64,000 nt of DNA from Salinivibrio kushneri. GTDB taxonomy: Bacteria; Pseudomonadota; Gammaproteobacteria; Enterobacterales; Vibrionaceae. Position numbers and translations under genes: made by a program. The stretch spans positions 2,753,001 to 2,817,000 of the forward strand of contig NZ_CP040021.1 of assembly GCF_005280275.1 (NCBI RefSeq). Reading direction: 5' to 3'. The notes under the pieces were generated by a model, which saw nothing but the letters and a program-made list of their open reading frames with translations, was not told where the DNA came from and made no database searches. Positions 1 to 9,551 of the stretch are shown piece by piece. The first letter of the stretch is position 1; the number at the start of each line of letters is the position of its first letter.

Positions 1-548
1 ATACGCGCCGGGGCGAGGTCCAAGGCCTGCGCGGCCTTATCAAACATCTCGGGGCTCGGCTTGGCCTCTCCGTGTTCACCGGCACGGAAAATATGCTGGA
101 AAAACGGCGTCAGGCCAATCGCATCGGTGTCGACGTTACCGTTAGTGATGGCCACCAATGGCAGTTTCTCGGACCAGGCTTTTAAGTAAGCCAAACTTTG
201 CGCCGGCGGGGTAAAGTCACTGCGATATCCGCAAAAGAAGGTCGTCGCCGCTTGAGCTTGTGCGCGCGCCTTCTCCGCGGTTAAACCAACATGCTCTCCG
301 GCTAAGGTCAGCTGGGCGACCCGCATCGCGGTGACGTCAAAGCGTTGGGCTGGATTCTCATCACGGGCTTGGCGGCGAAATCCCACAAGGGTGGCTTTAT
401 CAAGCGCGGCGAGCGGGGGGCAGTGCTCACTCAAATAGTCGCTTAGCGCCGCCTCCGCGCGTGCGATCACCGGCCAGTTATCGTACAAGGTATCATCCAA
501 GTCAAAACTCACCGCATCAAACGCGTTTAAGCGACGATAAAATTTCAT
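1..548 (-). CDS. yigB: HAD-family phosphatase YigB, 3' end cut by window
   Basis: The reading frame starts at an ATG at 548 and runs off the left edge without a stop, so only about the first 182 residues are present. Near the N-terminus it carries the HAD motif I signature FDLDDTLYD (nucleophile Asp and second Asp), and further on ITNGN, a motif II-type segment. The start MKFYRRLNAFDAVSFDLDD resembles E. coli YigB, a phosphatase able to dephosphorylate the riboflavin intermediate 5-amino-6-(5-phospho-D-ribitylamino)uracil as well as FMN. The start lies one base past the xerC stop, which indicates translational coupling at the end of the dapF-DUF484-xerC chain. The family assignment is firm; the physiological substrate is inferred from the orthologue. 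Confidence 0.88.
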   Translation of the reverse strand, partial: MKFYRRLNAFDAVSFDLDDTLYDNWPVIARAEAALSDYLSEHCPPLAALDKATLVGFRRQARDENPAQRFDVTAMRVAQLTLAGEHVGLTAEKARAQAQAATTFFCGYRSDFTPPAQSLAYLKAWSEKLPLVAITNGNVDTDAIGLTPFFQHIFRAGEHGEAKPSPEMFDKAAQALDLAPAR

Positions 549-549
549 A

Positions 550-1527
550 TCACGACTCCGAGTTGGTTTTTTTGCCTGCGCCGGGTTTACGAGCCCCTGT
601 ACTGCGGGCACGAGGATGCGCCGAGTCATACACTTTGGCCAAGTGTTGAAAGTCCAAGTGGGTATAAATTTGTGTGGTGCTTAAATCGGCATGGCCGAGC
701 AGCTCTTGCACCGCCCGCAAATCCCCAGACGACTCCAGCATATGCGTGGCAAAGCTGTGGCGCAGTTTGTGAGGATTAATATGGCTGTTTACCGCCTGCT
801 TTTGTCCCCACTCCGCCATACGTTTTTGCACGCTACGGTGCGAAATTCGCTGGCCCAGTTTAGAGATAAATAGCGCCTCTTCTGGCCCTTTGAGGAGCTG
901 GTTACGCACTTTCAGCCAGTTCATCACCCAAGTTTTGGCCATGCCGGAAAAAGGCACGATGCGCTCTTTTTCCCCTTTACCGGTGACACGCAAATCCCCT
1001 TTACGCACCGAGACATCACGCACGTTGAGATCCACCAACTCGGCTAAACGCAACCCTGCACCATACATCAGCTCCATCATCGCCCGATCCCGTACCGACA
1101 GCGGGTCGTCTTGATCCACCTCGAGCAGCTGATTCATTTCATCCACATCGAGGTTTTTCGGCAACTGGCGCCCTTGCTTGGGCGCAGCGACCCCTTTGGC
1201 CGGATTAGCCGCGAGCTGCTCGGTGAGAACGAGGTAGTCGAAAAAGCTGCGCAGTGCGGACAGCCGCAACGCAATACTGCCCGGTTTGAGGCCATCGCGT
1301 TTGGCTTGGCTCGAAATTTGTCGCACCCAGTCGGCATCTACATCTTGCCAATGAGCGATGCCCCGCGCGGTCAGAAAGTCGACAATCTTATCTAACTGGC
1401 GCTGATAATTACGTTGCGTATGGGCACTGAGGCCCCGTTCGCTGAGTTGATATTGATAAAACCGGTCAAGAGGGACCGTCAGTGAACGGGGGGCATTAGC
1501 AGCTTGGTCAGACGTTACCGTGGTCAC
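550..1527 (-). CDS. xerC: Tyrosine recombinase XerC
   Basis: This 325-residue tyrosine recombinase is expected to act with XerD at the dif site to resolve chromosome dimers. The complete catalytic set is visible: Arg160 (GAGLRLAEL), Lys184 (TGKGEKER), His253 and Arg256 ([12 protein letters not shown]), His279 (LLGHADL) and nucleophile Tyr288 (IYTHLD). The N-terminal SAM-like core-binding domain covers about residues 18-105. Start is a GTG at 1527 that overlaps the upstream DUF484 stop as GTGA. The gene order dapF-DUF484-xerC-yigB is the enterobacterial and Vibrio arrangement and separates XerC from XerD, which is not encoded here. The C-terminal tail (about 305-325) is basic and low in complexity. 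Confidence 0.96.
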   Translation of the reverse strand: MTTVTSDQAANAPRSLTVPLDRFYQYQLSERGLSAHTQRNYQRQLDKIVDFLTARGIAHWQDVDADWVRQISSQAKRDGLKPGSIALRLSALRSFFDYLVLTEQLAANPAKGVAAPKQGRQLPKNLDVDEMNQLLEVDQDDPLSVRDRAMMELMYGAGLRLAELVDLNVRDVSVRKGDLRVTGKGEKERIVPFSGMAKTWVMNWLKVRNQLLKGPEEALFISKLGQRISHRSVQKRMAEWGQKQAVNSHINPHKLRHSFATHMLESSGDLRAVQELLGHADLSTTQIYTHLDFQHLAKVYDSAHPRARSTGARKPGAGKKTNSES

Positions 1528-2225
1528 TGACGCTCACCCCTTTTTGCCCATTGGCTACATAAGATGGCTAAATGCGAGGCCAGTTGTTCAATAAAGAGCG
1601 TATCCATTTCTGGCTGAAAGTGCCCGCCATCGGCGCTCGCAAAGCTCAACAGTCCCCACTCTTTGCCTTCCCCTTTAATCGGTACCAGCGCAAAAGAGCC
1701 GAGCTCCGGTGGCGTTGCCATCACCGCTTCCGCATCCACACGGCGCAAGCGCCCAAGATAACAAGGACGTCCGGCAAAATGATGGCTTTTTAATTGCTCC
1801 ACCGCCTGACGTGAGATGGTCTGCAGCCCGTCGATAGGCGCATACACCCGTAAGCTAACGCTCAGTTGCAGTTGTTCGCTAAGTGCCGTTAACGCTTTTT
1901 GCACCGTCTGCGGTGTGTCGGCACGCAACAGTGCCTGATGCGCCTCAGCAAAAGCACGAAACAGGGCATCGTTTTTCGCCCCTAGGCTCATTAGCTGAGT
2001 AATGTCTTCTTCCAGCTCCGCCACCCGCTCACGCAGGCGCTTGAGTTGGATTTCCACCAGCGATACCGCACCTTGCTCACCGTGTGGTACGGTCAGCTGC
2101 GTCAGTAAATCACGATGGCGAATAAAAAAGTCTGGATTGTCTTTTAAATACGTCGCCACCGCCTCGTCGCTCAGTGGCATGGTTTCCAGTGTCGAGGCTT
2201 CTACCCCATCATTCATAATTGCCAT
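1524..2225 (-). CDS. DUF484 family protein (GAF-like)
   Basis: This 233-residue protein belongs to the DUF484 family found between dapF and xerC in many gamma-proteobacteria (YigA in E. coli). Recognisable features are the N-terminal [15 protein letters not shown] stretch, a predicted coiled segment (about residues 55-85, ELEEDITQL) and a C-terminal GAF-like region ending in [15 protein letters not shown]. Its function is unknown. The ORF start at 2225 overlaps dapF by 13 bases; a second in-frame ATG at 2216 forms a classic ATGA overlap with the dapF stop and may be the true start. It overlaps xerC by 4 bases at its 3' end, so expression is probably coupled on both sides. Confidence 0.85.
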   Translation of the reverse strand: MAIMNDGVEASTLETMPLSDEAVATYLKDNPDFFIRHRDLLTQLTVPHGEQGAVSLVEIQLKRLRERVAELEEDITQLMSLGAKNDALFRAFAEAHQALLRADTPQTVQKALTALSEQLQLSVSLRVYAPIDGLQTISRQAVEQLKSHHFAGRPCYLGRLRRVDAEAVMATPPELGSFALVPIKGEGKEWGLLSFASADGGHFQPEMDTLFIEQLASHLAILCSQWAKRGERQ

Positions 2226-3043
2226 TGTCCATCAAATACATGTGTCGCTGGGCCTGTCATTGATAAAGGGTGACCCGGCCCACGCCAGCGAATGCGTAAA
2301 TCTCCACCGGGTAAACTTACCGTCACTTGATCATCAAGCACGCCTTGCATGATCCCGACGGCAACGGCGGCACACGCGCCACTGCCACAGGCCTGGGTTT
2401 CGCCGGCGCCGCGCTCGTACACTCTAAGCTTAATCGCATTACGCGACAGGATCTGCATAAAGCCAGCATTGACCCGCTCAGGGAAGCGTTCGTGACTTTC
2501 AAGTAACGGCCCCAAGGTGTCCACGTCAGCGTGGTCGACATCCTCAACCACAGTCACCACATGCGGGTTCCCCATGCTCACGGCACCAACAAACAAGGTC
2601 TGTTCCGCCACCCGCATCAAGTAGGTTTTCTCTTGTGAGTTAGCACGAAACGGAATTTTCCCCGGTGTGAAGACCGGCTCGCCCATGTTCACGCGTACCT
2701 GATTGTCGTTTTCAATGTGCAGCAGCATTTTACCCGCTTGGGTGCTCACGCTGATCTGATGCTTATTAGTCAGGCCTTTCATTCGCACAAAGCGCGCAAA
2801 GCAGCGCGCACCGTTTCCGCATTGCGAGACTTCCGATGCGTCAGGGTTAAAAATGCGATAGTGGAAATCCGTCTCGGGATCGTAAGGCGGCTCCACGACC
2901 AATAGCTGGTCAAACCCGACGCCACGCTGGCGATCAGCCAAACGCCGAATCAGATCCGGCGAAAAAAACGCGTTTTGCGTCACACAGTCAACCACCATGA
3001 AGTCGTTGCCCAGTCCGTGCATTTTTGCAAACTGTACCTGCAT
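2213..3043 (-). CDS. dapF: Diaminopimelate epimerase DapF
   Basis: DapF interconverts LL- and meso-diaminopimelate in the cytoplasm, supplying both lysine and peptidoglycan precursors, without a cofactor. The 276-residue length is normal for the family. Both catalytic cysteines are present in their motifs: Cys75 in [13 protein letters not shown] and Cys219 in [12 protein letters not shown]. The N-terminal [11 protein letters not shown] signature is intact. It starts 8 bases after the lysA stop and overlaps the DUF484 gene, so lysA and dapF, consecutive users and makers of meso-DAP, are co-transcribed. Confidence 0.97.
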   Translation of the reverse strand: MQVQFAKMHGLGNDFMVVDCVTQNAFFSPDLIRRLADRQRGVGFDQLLVVEPPYDPETDFHYRIFNPDASEVSQCGNGARCFARFVRMKGLTNKHQISVSTQAGKMLLHIENDNQVRVNMGEPVFTPGKIPFRANSQEKTYLMRVAEQTLFVGAVSMGNPHVVTVVEDVDHADVDTLGPLLESHERFPERVNAGFMQILSRNAIKLRVYERGAGETQACGSGACAAVAVGIMQGVLDDQVTVSLPGGDLRIRWRGPGHPLSMTGPATHVFDGQWQL

Positions 3044-3051
3044 GCCAATCC

Positions 3052-4305
3052 TTATTCTGGTAGGCGCTGTTCAAGCTGCCATAACGACGCCAAGCTTTCG
3101 CGCTCGCGCACAAGGTGCGCCTGGTCACCATCAACCATCACCTCGGCAGGACGGCAGCGTGAGTTATAGTTTGACGCCATCACAAAGCCATACGCGCCGG
3201 CTGAGCGCACTGCCAGTAAATCACCGGCTGCTAGCACCAACGAACGGTTTTTGCCTAAGTAGTCACCGGTTTCACACACTGGGCCAACCAGGTCATAGGT
3301 TTGTGGCTCACCGTCGCGCGGTACTACAGGAATGATCTCTTGATAAGCTTGATACAAGGACGGGCGAATTAAATCATTCATCCCCGCATCGATAATGGCA
3401 AAGTTTTTGTGCTCACTGTGTTTAAGAAATTCCACCTTGGTGAGCAAGACGCCAGCATTAGCAGCAATGGCGCGGCCCGGCTCAAAAATCAGCTCAAGAT
3501 GACGATGATTATCCAAACGCGCTAACAGCGCTTTAGCGTATTCCGACGGCTGAGGCGGTGTCTCGTCGCTGTAGGTCACCCCTAAGCCGCCACCCACATC
3601 CAGATGGCGAATCGTAATGCCTTCGCCGGCCAAGGTATCAATCAGCGCCAGCAAACGGTCAGTGGATTCAATAAAAGGGGCCAGTTCGGTCAGTTGAGAA
3701 CCGATGTGGCAATCAATGCCTTCGACCTTAAGGTGTGGCAAGCTGGCCGCATAACGGAAGCTCGTCAGCGCTTGATCAAAGGCAATGCCAAACTTATTGT
3801 CTTTCAACCCAGTAGAAATATAAGGGTGAGTATTGGCATCCACATCAGGGTTAATACGCAACGATATCGGCGCTTGCACACCCAATTCGCCCGCCACTTG
3901 GTTTAAGCGGTCGAGTTCAGAGTGTGATTCCACGTTGAAGCACTTGATGCCCACTTCCAGCGCGCGACGCATCTCTGCGGCCGTTTTGCCGACGCCAGAA
4001 AACACTACTTTCGTGGGATCACCACCGGCGGCAAGCACCCGCTCCAATTCACCTTGAGAGACAATATCAAACCCTGAGCCCAAACGTGCCAACACATTTA
4101 ATACGCCAATATTAGAATTCGCTTTAACGGCATAACACACCAAATGCGGGTGGTCGCCCACGGCGCGATCAAACGCGTGCCAGTGGCGCTCAAAGGTAGC
4201 ACGCGAGTAGACGTATAAAGGCGTGCCGTGATCGTGGGCCAGTTGAGTTAAGGGCAGTGATTCCGCCCACAGCTGGCCGTCTTCCTGATAATTGAAATAG
4301 TCCAA
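3052..4305 (-). CDS. lysA: Diaminopimelate decarboxylase LysA
   Basis: LysA is the PLP-dependent decarboxylase that converts meso-diaminopimelate to lysine, the last lysine step. At 417 residues it fits the family. The PLP-binding lysine is Lys61 in CYAVKANSN, the phosphate-binding glycines are in [10 protein letters not shown] (about 235-243), EPGRAI lies near 275, and the active-site CETGDYLG cysteine is Cys344. The reading frame opens with TTG at 4305, preceded by a GGAAGAG-type ribosome site; no ATG fits the conserved N-terminus [11 protein letters not shown], so TTG is the likely start. The lptM lipoprotein gene lies directly upstream, as is usual in Vibrio and Enterobacteria. Confidence 0.96.
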   Translation of the reverse strand: MDYFNYQEDGQLWAESLPLTQLAHDHGTPLYVYSRATFERHWHAFDRAVGDHPHLVCYAVKANSNIGVLNVLARLGSGFDIVSQGELERVLAAGGDPTKVVFSGVGKTAAEMRRALEVGIKCFNVESHSELDRLNQVAGELGVQAPISLRINPDVDANTHPYISTGLKDNKFGIAFDQALTSFRYAASLPHLKVEGIDCHIGSQLTELAPFIESTDRLLALIDTLAGEGITIRHLDVGGGLGVTYSDETPPQPSEYAKALLARLDNHRHLELIFEPGRAIAANAGVLLTKVEFLKHSEHKNFAIIDAGMNDLIRPSLYQAYQEIIPVVPRDGEPQTYDLVGPVCETGDYLGKNRSLVLAAGDLLAVRSAGAYGFVMASNYNSRCRPAEVMVDGDQAHLVRERESLASLWQLEQRLPE

Positions 4306-4329
4306 GGTGCTCTTCCCTGTCGTCGTTGG

Positions 4330-4440
4330 TTATTGATTTTGTGTCGGTTGTTCGTCCGGATAATACAGGGGCCCTTGTTGGCCACAGCCGGTCAGTGTCA
4401 TGATGACAGTGAACATCAGTAAAATGACGAGTTTTCGCAT
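4330..4440 (-). CDS. lptM: LPS-transport maturation lipoprotein LptM
   Basis: This 36-codon gene (ATG at 4440, TAA at 4330) encodes a tiny lipoprotein: a positively charged start MRKL, a hydrophobic stretch, then lipobox LTGC with acylated Cys19, followed by the conserved GQQGPLYYP signature of the LptM (YifL) family. In E. coli LptM helps oxidative maturation of the LptD-LptE LPS translocon in the outer membrane. Its position immediately upstream of lysA/dapF matches the E. coli and Vibrio arrangement. The match to the family signature makes this a confident call despite its short length. Confidence 0.9.
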   Translation of the reverse strand: MRKLVILLMFTVIMTLTGCGQQGPLYYPDEQPTQNQ

Positions 4441-4517
4441 AGTGAATGCCAGTGATTATCGAGTCAATGCCCTCTATAATCGCATCACAACCATGAAAAG
4501 CAATAGGATGTAACGGG

Positions 4518-4829
4518 ATGAACACAACGGAATATCATCAGTTGGTCGATTTACAAATGCAGGCCATTGAAGAAGGTATCGATGACTCAGGCGCCGACAT
4601 CGATTATGAGAGCGTTGGCAACGTGATGACGCTGGAATTTGATGATGGCAGCCAGATCATCATTAACCGCCAAGAGCCTATGCAAGAAATTTGGGTGGCG
4701 TCAAAAAGCGGTGGGTTCCACTTTGCCCTTAAAGACGGCGAGTGGACCTGCAGCAAAACCGGCTTGATTCTGATGGAGTTGGTTCAGCAAGAGTGTAGCA
4801 AGCACGCGGGTGAGCCTGTCTCTTGGTAA
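4518..4829 (+). CDS. cyaY: Frataxin-like iron protein CyaY
   Basis: CyaY is the bacterial frataxin, a cytoplasmic iron-binding regulator of Fe-S cluster assembly on IscS/IscU. The 103-residue length is normal. It shows the acidic first helix typical of the family (about residues 4-30, rich in Glu and Asp: IEEGIDDSGADID), the strand LEFDDGSQIIINRQ and the conserved QEIWVASKSGGFHF segment. It is transcribed divergently from lptM-lysA and convergently with cyaA, the standard neighbourhood from which the name derives. A TATAAT hexamer at 4475-4480 could serve as its -10 element, but no good -35 was recognised. Confidence 0.96.
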   Translation: MNTTEYHQLVDLQMQAIEEGIDDSGADIDYESVGNVMTLEFDDGSQIIINRQEPMQEIWVASKSGGFHFALKDGEWTCSKTGLILMELVQQECSKHAGEPVSW

Positions 4830-4850
4830 GAGGGCACGGGGAAAGCACCC

Positions 4851-4877
4851 ATGAGATCCCGCGCATCGGGATCTCAT
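4851..4877. terminator. Shared hairpin between cyaY and cyaA
   Basis: A perfect 11-bp inverted repeat (ATGAGATCCCG / CGGGATCTCAT) with a CGCAT loop sits 21 bases after the cyaY stop and 2 bases after the cyaA stop. The T-tract is weak on both sides, so it may serve as a modest bidirectional terminator or an mRNA 3'-end stabiliser. Confidence 0.6.
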
Positions 4878-4879
4878 GT

Positions 4880-7465
4880 TTACTTAAATGAGGCGACTTG
4901 CCCGGTAAACCCGCCTTGAGAAGGCGGACGTGGTGGCTGCCACTGACTATCACATTTAAAGGGTAATGCTTGGGTGTCGCCCCTGTCATCTGTGACAATC
5001 TGATAAAACTGCGGCAAATTAAAGTTAATGAAATTGGCGCTGTAGCTGTAACGGTCGTGGGACGAGGTATAAAAACGGTTGACGCCCTGCACCATTTCGG
5101 TTTTATCCCCGCTGCACTGGCGATACACTTCCACCCGATTGTTCTCGTCGAGAATATAGAGGTTGTAACCATTGGTACAATCTTCAAAGAAAAACTGCAC
5201 CAAGCCCTCGCTGGCATAGGCATCCACGACTTCTGGCGGATGCACATCCTGCGGATTATCCACCACCATCACTGGCGTACCGTTGACCTTGTTGGTGGAA
5301 ATACAGCGATAAAAGTCGACCGAGTTTTCCAACCGCTGGACGGATACGCCACGACGCTCAAAGAATAAACCATGGGTTTGCTTGCCAATCCGTAGCGCCT
5401 TAAAGCGGCGACGTTTTTCTTTCTCAACCGGTTTAAGACGCAGCTCAATGCACTCCGCCACCAGTTGGTAAACCAAATTACGGATTAAGCCGCGCATTTT
5501 GCTTGAATAACAGAACACATCGACCGACTCTGGCGGCACCGCATCCTGGTGCATTTTCCCCAACATGGTTTTCAATGCTTCCAAAATGGCATCGTCGCCC
5601 CGGTAATTGAGCGTGCGCACCTCGTTCCATGAGTTGCGGTAAACGAGGTCAACACTGCCCACCAAGCAGGTTTGTTCCGGGCCATAACTGAATATGTCGC
5701 TATTTTTGAAATCAAAGCGCATCGACGGCTTTTTGTACGCTGATGTCGGGTCTTGCTCTAAATTGACAAACAACGCGAGTTGACGGATTTCGCATGGGCT
5801 CGACAGCGCATCCAGCGTCGGGCGTGGTGGGTTGAGCGAGAAGGTGTTGCGAATATCGCTCACCAACTGATAGAGAGTATCAAGGTTAACATCGGCATCC
5901 CGCACCACAGTATCCAGTCGGGTAGACTCGGTTAGCAGGCCATTAAAAAATGCCCAAGCGACCAGCTTTGAGAGGTAGCTGTTGTGCTCAAGAGGCGCGC
6001 GACCGATGATATCGACCGGATCAAGCGAGTGCTTGTACAAATACCATCCCGGCGCATTCGTCCGCCCCTCAGGCACTTGAATAAAAGTGAGATCCGCTTC
6101 GTGTAAATCTGGTGAAATTTGCGGGTTAAGCAAGGTCACTTTACCCGGCAACTCTTCAAATGCGGCGTAGAGTTTGCGAGCAAGAATGCTGATGTCTTGC
6201 GGACTGATCGCGGATGTAATGTCGTTACGACGCGCAAAGCGGATCAGGTTACGATAGCTTTGCATCAAGGCATCAAGCAATTCATTGTGCGCGTATTGGA
6301 CTTCTTCGACTTTCCAATGGCGACGGTTGTCGAGGTAAGCCAATGCTTGCTCATCCCAACCCCATTCACGCGCTAACAAGCGCAGCACTTCACGGCGCCA
6401 GGCGACCGAGCCAGTCGCTGGGGATTGCGTCAATTTCTCGTGGGTTTTCAGATAAAAACAACGGCGAACCAAATCTAACCGGCGCGTGTCACCAATCGAT
6501 TCCAAGTAACGGGTGACTTTTTCCAGCATCAGGTAATAGGCGTCAGACTGATACACATCAACCCAACCGGCATAGAAACGACGCTTACCATCGACACTCA
6601 ACAGCTGGGTGCCGGGGTACTGCCACGAGTACGCCTCGAGCAAAATGGCTTTGAGCACCGACTTATACGGCGAATCAATGCTTTTATACAGCTGCCACAA
6701 ACTCGAGCCAAAATACTCTTCGGCGGGAATGGTGGGCAAACCACCAAAATCAACCCAATTACGACGGTCAAGGCCATGTTCAGCCACCAGTGTATCGACG
6801 TATTCCTCGTAGCAGCCTTCCATTTCTGGTGGGACCATGTACCACAACAGTTTTTGCCCAGCGAGTCGCATCGAAGAGCGATAGAACTCATCAAGCAGCA
6901 GGAAGTGCTGACTGGTGCCGCAGTTGTCACTGGTCATTGCCTGGGAGAGGTGATGACGAAAACGCCCCTCACAAACCACAAAAAAGTTGGCTTCGATCCC
7001 TTGGCTTAACGCCCATTCAGAGATCGCCATACACTTGGCATCGAGTTTATCGCGCTGAGCAGCCGTCACCGAGGCATCGATGCACACCCAGATATCGAGA
7101 TCACTGGTGAGACTTTGCCCCATGGACCCGGTACTGCCCATGGTATACATGCCTTTAATCGGATGGCGCTTACGGCCTTCTAAACAGGCAGTTAAAGAGG
7201 AGAAACGGGTATCTGAGTGGATCAGGCAGTCAGAGACAAACTCACGCTGTGTCTCATCGAGCGCGTAGTCAGCAATACCGAAAGGCACGCTGTCGCCACA
7301 AAACCCGGGTAATGCGGGGTGATTTAGATGTAAAAGCACTGGCAGCACATCAAAGATAGCTTGAGCCTGACGACTCATCGCGGACCGCGCGCGATCCATT
7401 CTCACGCGGTTAAACGCTTCTATGCGCTCAGTTTGCTGTTCTACGTATGTTTGCAAGGCAATCAT
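4880..7465 (-). CDS. cyaA: Class I adenylate cyclase CyaA
   Basis: CyaA makes cyclic AMP from ATP and so controls CRP-dependent gene expression. It is an 861-residue class I enzyme (E. coli 848). The N-terminal catalytic half has the nucleotidyltransferase signature GMYTMGSTGSMGQS followed by SDLDIWVC with metal-binding aspartates (about residues 108-128); the C-terminal half is the regulatory domain linked to the PTS glucose signal in enterics. ATG at 7465 gives an N-terminus alignable with the E. coli protein. A CRP-like site is located about 80 bases upstream, suggesting the feedback repression known in E. coli. Confidence 0.97.
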   Translation of the reverse strand: MIALQTYVEQQTERIEAFNRVRMDRARSAMSRQAQAIFDVLPVLLHLNHPALPGFCGDSVPFGIADYALDETQREFVSDCLIHSDTRFSSLTACLEGRKRHPIKGMYTMGSTGSMGQSLTSDLDIWVCIDASVTAAQRDKLDAKCMAISEWALSQGIEANFFVVCEGRFRHHLSQAMTSDNCGTSQHFLLLDEFYRSSMRLAGQKLLWYMVPPEMEGCYEEYVDTLVAEHGLDRRNWVDFGGLPTIPAEEYFGSSLWQLYKSIDSPYKSVLKAILLEAYSWQYPGTQLLSVDGKRRFYAGWVDVYQSDAYYLMLEKVTRYLESIGDTRRLDLVRRCFYLKTHEKLTQSPATGSVAWRREVLRLLAREWGWDEQALAYLDNRRHWKVEEVQYAHNELLDALMQSYRNLIRFARRNDITSAISPQDISILARKLYAAFEELPGKVTLLNPQISPDLHEADLTFIQVPEGRTNAPGWYLYKHSLDPVDIIGRAPLEHNSYLSKLVAWAFFNGLLTESTRLDTVVRDADVNLDTLYQLVSDIRNTFSLNPPRPTLDALSSPCEIRQLALFVNLEQDPTSAYKKPSMRFDFKNSDIFSYGPEQTCLVGSVDLVYRNSWNEVRTLNYRGDDAILEALKTMLGKMHQDAVPPESVDVFCYSSKMRGLIRNLVYQLVAECIELRLKPVEKEKRRRFKALRIGKQTHGLFFERRGVSVQRLENSVDFYRCISTNKVNGTPVMVVDNPQDVHPPEVVDAYASEGLVQFFFEDCTNGYNLYILDENNRVEVYRQCSGDKTEMVQGVNRFYTSSHDRYSYSANFINFNLPQFYQIVTDDRGDTQALPFKCDSQWQPPRPPSQGGFTGQVASFK

Positions 7466-7854
7466 CCAGATTCGTTGACATCCCGGTCAACAGGTCGACG
7501 TTACTGTCTTCACCGTATCCGCCCAATTGCAGATAACAAAACGTGATCAATGTAACACTCTCGACAACTCGGGTAAAGCCAATAACCCCGATGCCTGTGT
7601 GGTGGTATCAAGGTCGCACTATAGGTGCTTTTTGAGACCAATATCAACTTTTCTGCTCTACTACCTTAGTCGTAACTCAGCCATATTGCCGCGTTAGGAT
7701 CTCATTATTTGCGTAAATAACACGCTACCGATCACATTTTTTCATCTATATGACCATAACGCCGTCATAAATCGTCAAACCGCATGGCAGAGATTACGAG
7801 TCGCCCAGCGCCAATGTTACGATGGACGTTATGAACCAAGAAGGAAAATAAACC
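7466..7854. other. Divergent cyaA-hemC intergenic region
   Basis: This 389-base gap separates two divergent start codons and must hold both promoters. It contains the CRP-like site described separately at 7542-7557. Further AT-rich sequence at 7690-7780 lies toward hemC, but no promoter hexamers there were convincing enough to annotate. The last 20 bases hold the hemC ribosome site (AAGGAA). No coding ORF was recognised. Confidence 0.6.
7542..7557 (-). promoter_or_regulatory. CRP-binding site upstream of cyaA
   Basis: Read toward cyaA the sequence is TGTTACATTGATCACG, matching the CRP consensus TGTGA-N6-TCACA at eight of ten positions. The flanks (GTGTTACATTGATCACGTTTT) closely resemble what I recall of the E. 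coli cyaA promoter-region CRP site, where cAMP-CRP represses cyaA. The role here is inferred from that similarity. Confidence 0.7.
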
Positions 7855-8790
7855 ATGTACTCAACGCCTGTACGCATTGCCACGCGCAAAAGCCCTTTGG
7901 CTCTCTGGCAAGCTGAATTTGTTAAAGACGCATTAGAGCGCTCTCACCCGGGGCTAACGGTTGAACTGGTGCCAATGGTGACGAAAGGTGACGTGATTCT
8001 GGACACGCCTCTGGCAAAAATCGGTGGTAAAGGCTTGTTTATTAAAGAGCTTGAACAAGCCATGCTCGACGGTCGCGCCGACATCGCCGTGCACTCAATG
8101 AAGGATGTCCCGGTTGAGTTCCCTGAAGGATTAGGGCTGGTCACCATCTGCGAACGTGGCGACCCCCGTGATGCGTTTGTCTCCAATCATTACGACAGTA
8201 TTGACGACTTACCTGAAGGCGCCGTGGTGGGTACTTCTAGCCTGCGCCGTGAATGTCAATTACGCGAGCGTCGACCTGACCTGGTGATTAATACTCTACG
8301 AGGCAACGTGGGGACACGCCTCGGTAAACTCGATGACGGCCAATACGACGCGATCGTCCTCGCGGCCGCCGGCTTAAAACGATTAGGCTTGAATGAACGC
8401 ATTCGCAGCGAAATTCCCCCTGAAGTGATCTTACCCGCCGTCGGCCAAGGTGCCGTGGGAATTGAGTGCCGATTGGATGATGAACGCATTCGCACCTTAC
8501 TCGCGCCACTGTCTGATGCCAGCACCACCCAACGCGTATTGTGTGAACGCGCAATGAATAACCGTCTCGAAGGCGGCTGTCAGGTGCCCATCGGCAGCTA
8601 TTCAGAAATTCAAGGCGATAAAATTTGGCTACGTGCGCTAGTCGGAGAGCCAGACGGTTCGACCATTTTGCGCGCCGAAGTCACGGGCCCGCTTGAAAAA
8701 GGCGAACAGCTCGGCACCGATTTAGCCGAGCAACTTCTCGCCCAAGGCGCGCGGCAAATACTGGATAAGCTTTACCAAGACGACGCATGA
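7855..8790 (+). CDS. hemC: Hydroxymethylbilane synthase HemC
   Basis: HemC (porphobilinogen deaminase) joins four porphobilinogen units into hydroxymethylbilane in the cytoplasmic haem/sirohaem pathway. The 311-residue protein is almost collinear with E. coli HemC. Catalytic Asp84 is in VHSMKDVP, and Cys242, which carries the dipyrromethane cofactor, is in [12 protein letters not shown]. The substrate-binding arginines are in SSLRRECQL and LRGNVGTRL. It is the first gene of hemCDXY and overlaps hemD by 4 bases (ATGA). It is preceded by a good ribosome site and starts divergently from cyaA, as in E. coli. Confidence 0.97.
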   Translation: MYSTPVRIATRKSPLALWQAEFVKDALERSHPGLTVELVPMVTKGDVILDTPLAKIGGKGLFIKELEQAMLDGRADIAVHSMKDVPVEFPEGLGLVTICERGDPRDAFVSNHYDSIDDLPEGAVVGTSSLRRECQLRERRPDLVINTLRGNVGTRLGKLDDGQYDAIVLAAAGLKRLGLNERIRSEIPPEVILPAVGQGAVGIECRLDDERIRTLLAPLSDASTTQRVLCERAMNNRLEGGCQVPIGSYSEIQGDKIWLRALVGEPDGSTILRAEVTGPLEKGEQLGTDLAEQLLAQGARQILDKLYQDDA

Positions 8791-9551
8791 CCATTGTTGT
8801 TGTTCGCCCCGAGCCAGACTGCAGTCAGTTAGTCGATCAGCTTGCACAGCAAGGGCTGTCCGCGATCCCCTGTCCACTGTTAAGTTTTGCGCCGGGGCAA
8901 GGCTTACCCTCTCTGGCCAACCTGTTCGCCTCACTGCCTACCGATAGCGTCTTGGTCGCCGTGAGCCCACGCGCCGTGGCATTTGCGCATCAAGCCTTGC
9001 AACACCAAAGTGGAAGATGGCCCAGTGACTGTCACTACGTCGCCGTTGGGCAACGCACCGCCAACGAATGGCAGGCCGTCTCGGGGCAGCCTATCTTGAC
9101 CCCCACCCGTGAAGACAGCGAAGGCATGCTTGCACTTGCCCCTTTTAGTGCCGTGACAGGGACGCAAGTGGTGATTCTGCGCGGGGAGAGTGGACGCGAT
9201 ATGATGGGGCAAACGTTACAAGCACAAGGCGCGCAAGTTCACTATTGCGAGACCTATCGGCGACAATGGGCGATTGAGCCTTTAGTATCGCAAGTAGTAA
9301 GCTGGCCGCATGACGCTATCGACATAGTGGTTATCACCAGTGGCCAACAATTAGCCTACTTTGATCAACTTATCACACTGAGCGGACAGCACTGGCTGCG
9401 CCAATGCCGTATACTGGTGCCCAGTAAAAGGATTCAAGATCAAGCCTCTGCGCTTGGTTTTGACACGATTACGACCGTTGACAGCGTGGCCAATGATGCA
9501 CTGGTTAACACGCTGCTCAGGTTAAGTAAAACGGGACTTTCGGATGACTGA
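8787..9551 (+). CDS. hemD: Uroporphyrinogen-III synthase HemD
   Basis: HemD cyclises hydroxymethylbilane with inversion of ring D to give uroporphyrinogen III, the branch point for haem and sirohaem. The 254-residue sequence is divergent, as usual for this family, but it shows the expected two alpha/beta domains, the N-terminal [18 protein letters not shown], a central CETYRRQ motif and [11 protein letters not shown]. Its identity is confirmed by its place between hemC and hemX, with ATGA-type overlap upstream and an 8-base overlap with hemX. Confidence 0.93.
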   Translation: MTIVVVRPEPDCSQLVDQLAQQGLSAIPCPLLSFAPGQGLPSLANLFASLPTDSVLVAVSPRAVAFAHQALQHQSGRWPSDCHYVAVGQRTANEWQAVSGQPILTPTREDSEGMLALAPFSAVTGTQVVILRGESGRDMMGQTLQAQGAQVHYCETYRRQWAIEPLVSQVVSWPHDAIDIVVITSGQQLAYFDQLITLSGQHWLRQCRILVPSKRIQDQASALGFDTITTVDSVANDALVNTLLRLSKTGLSDD

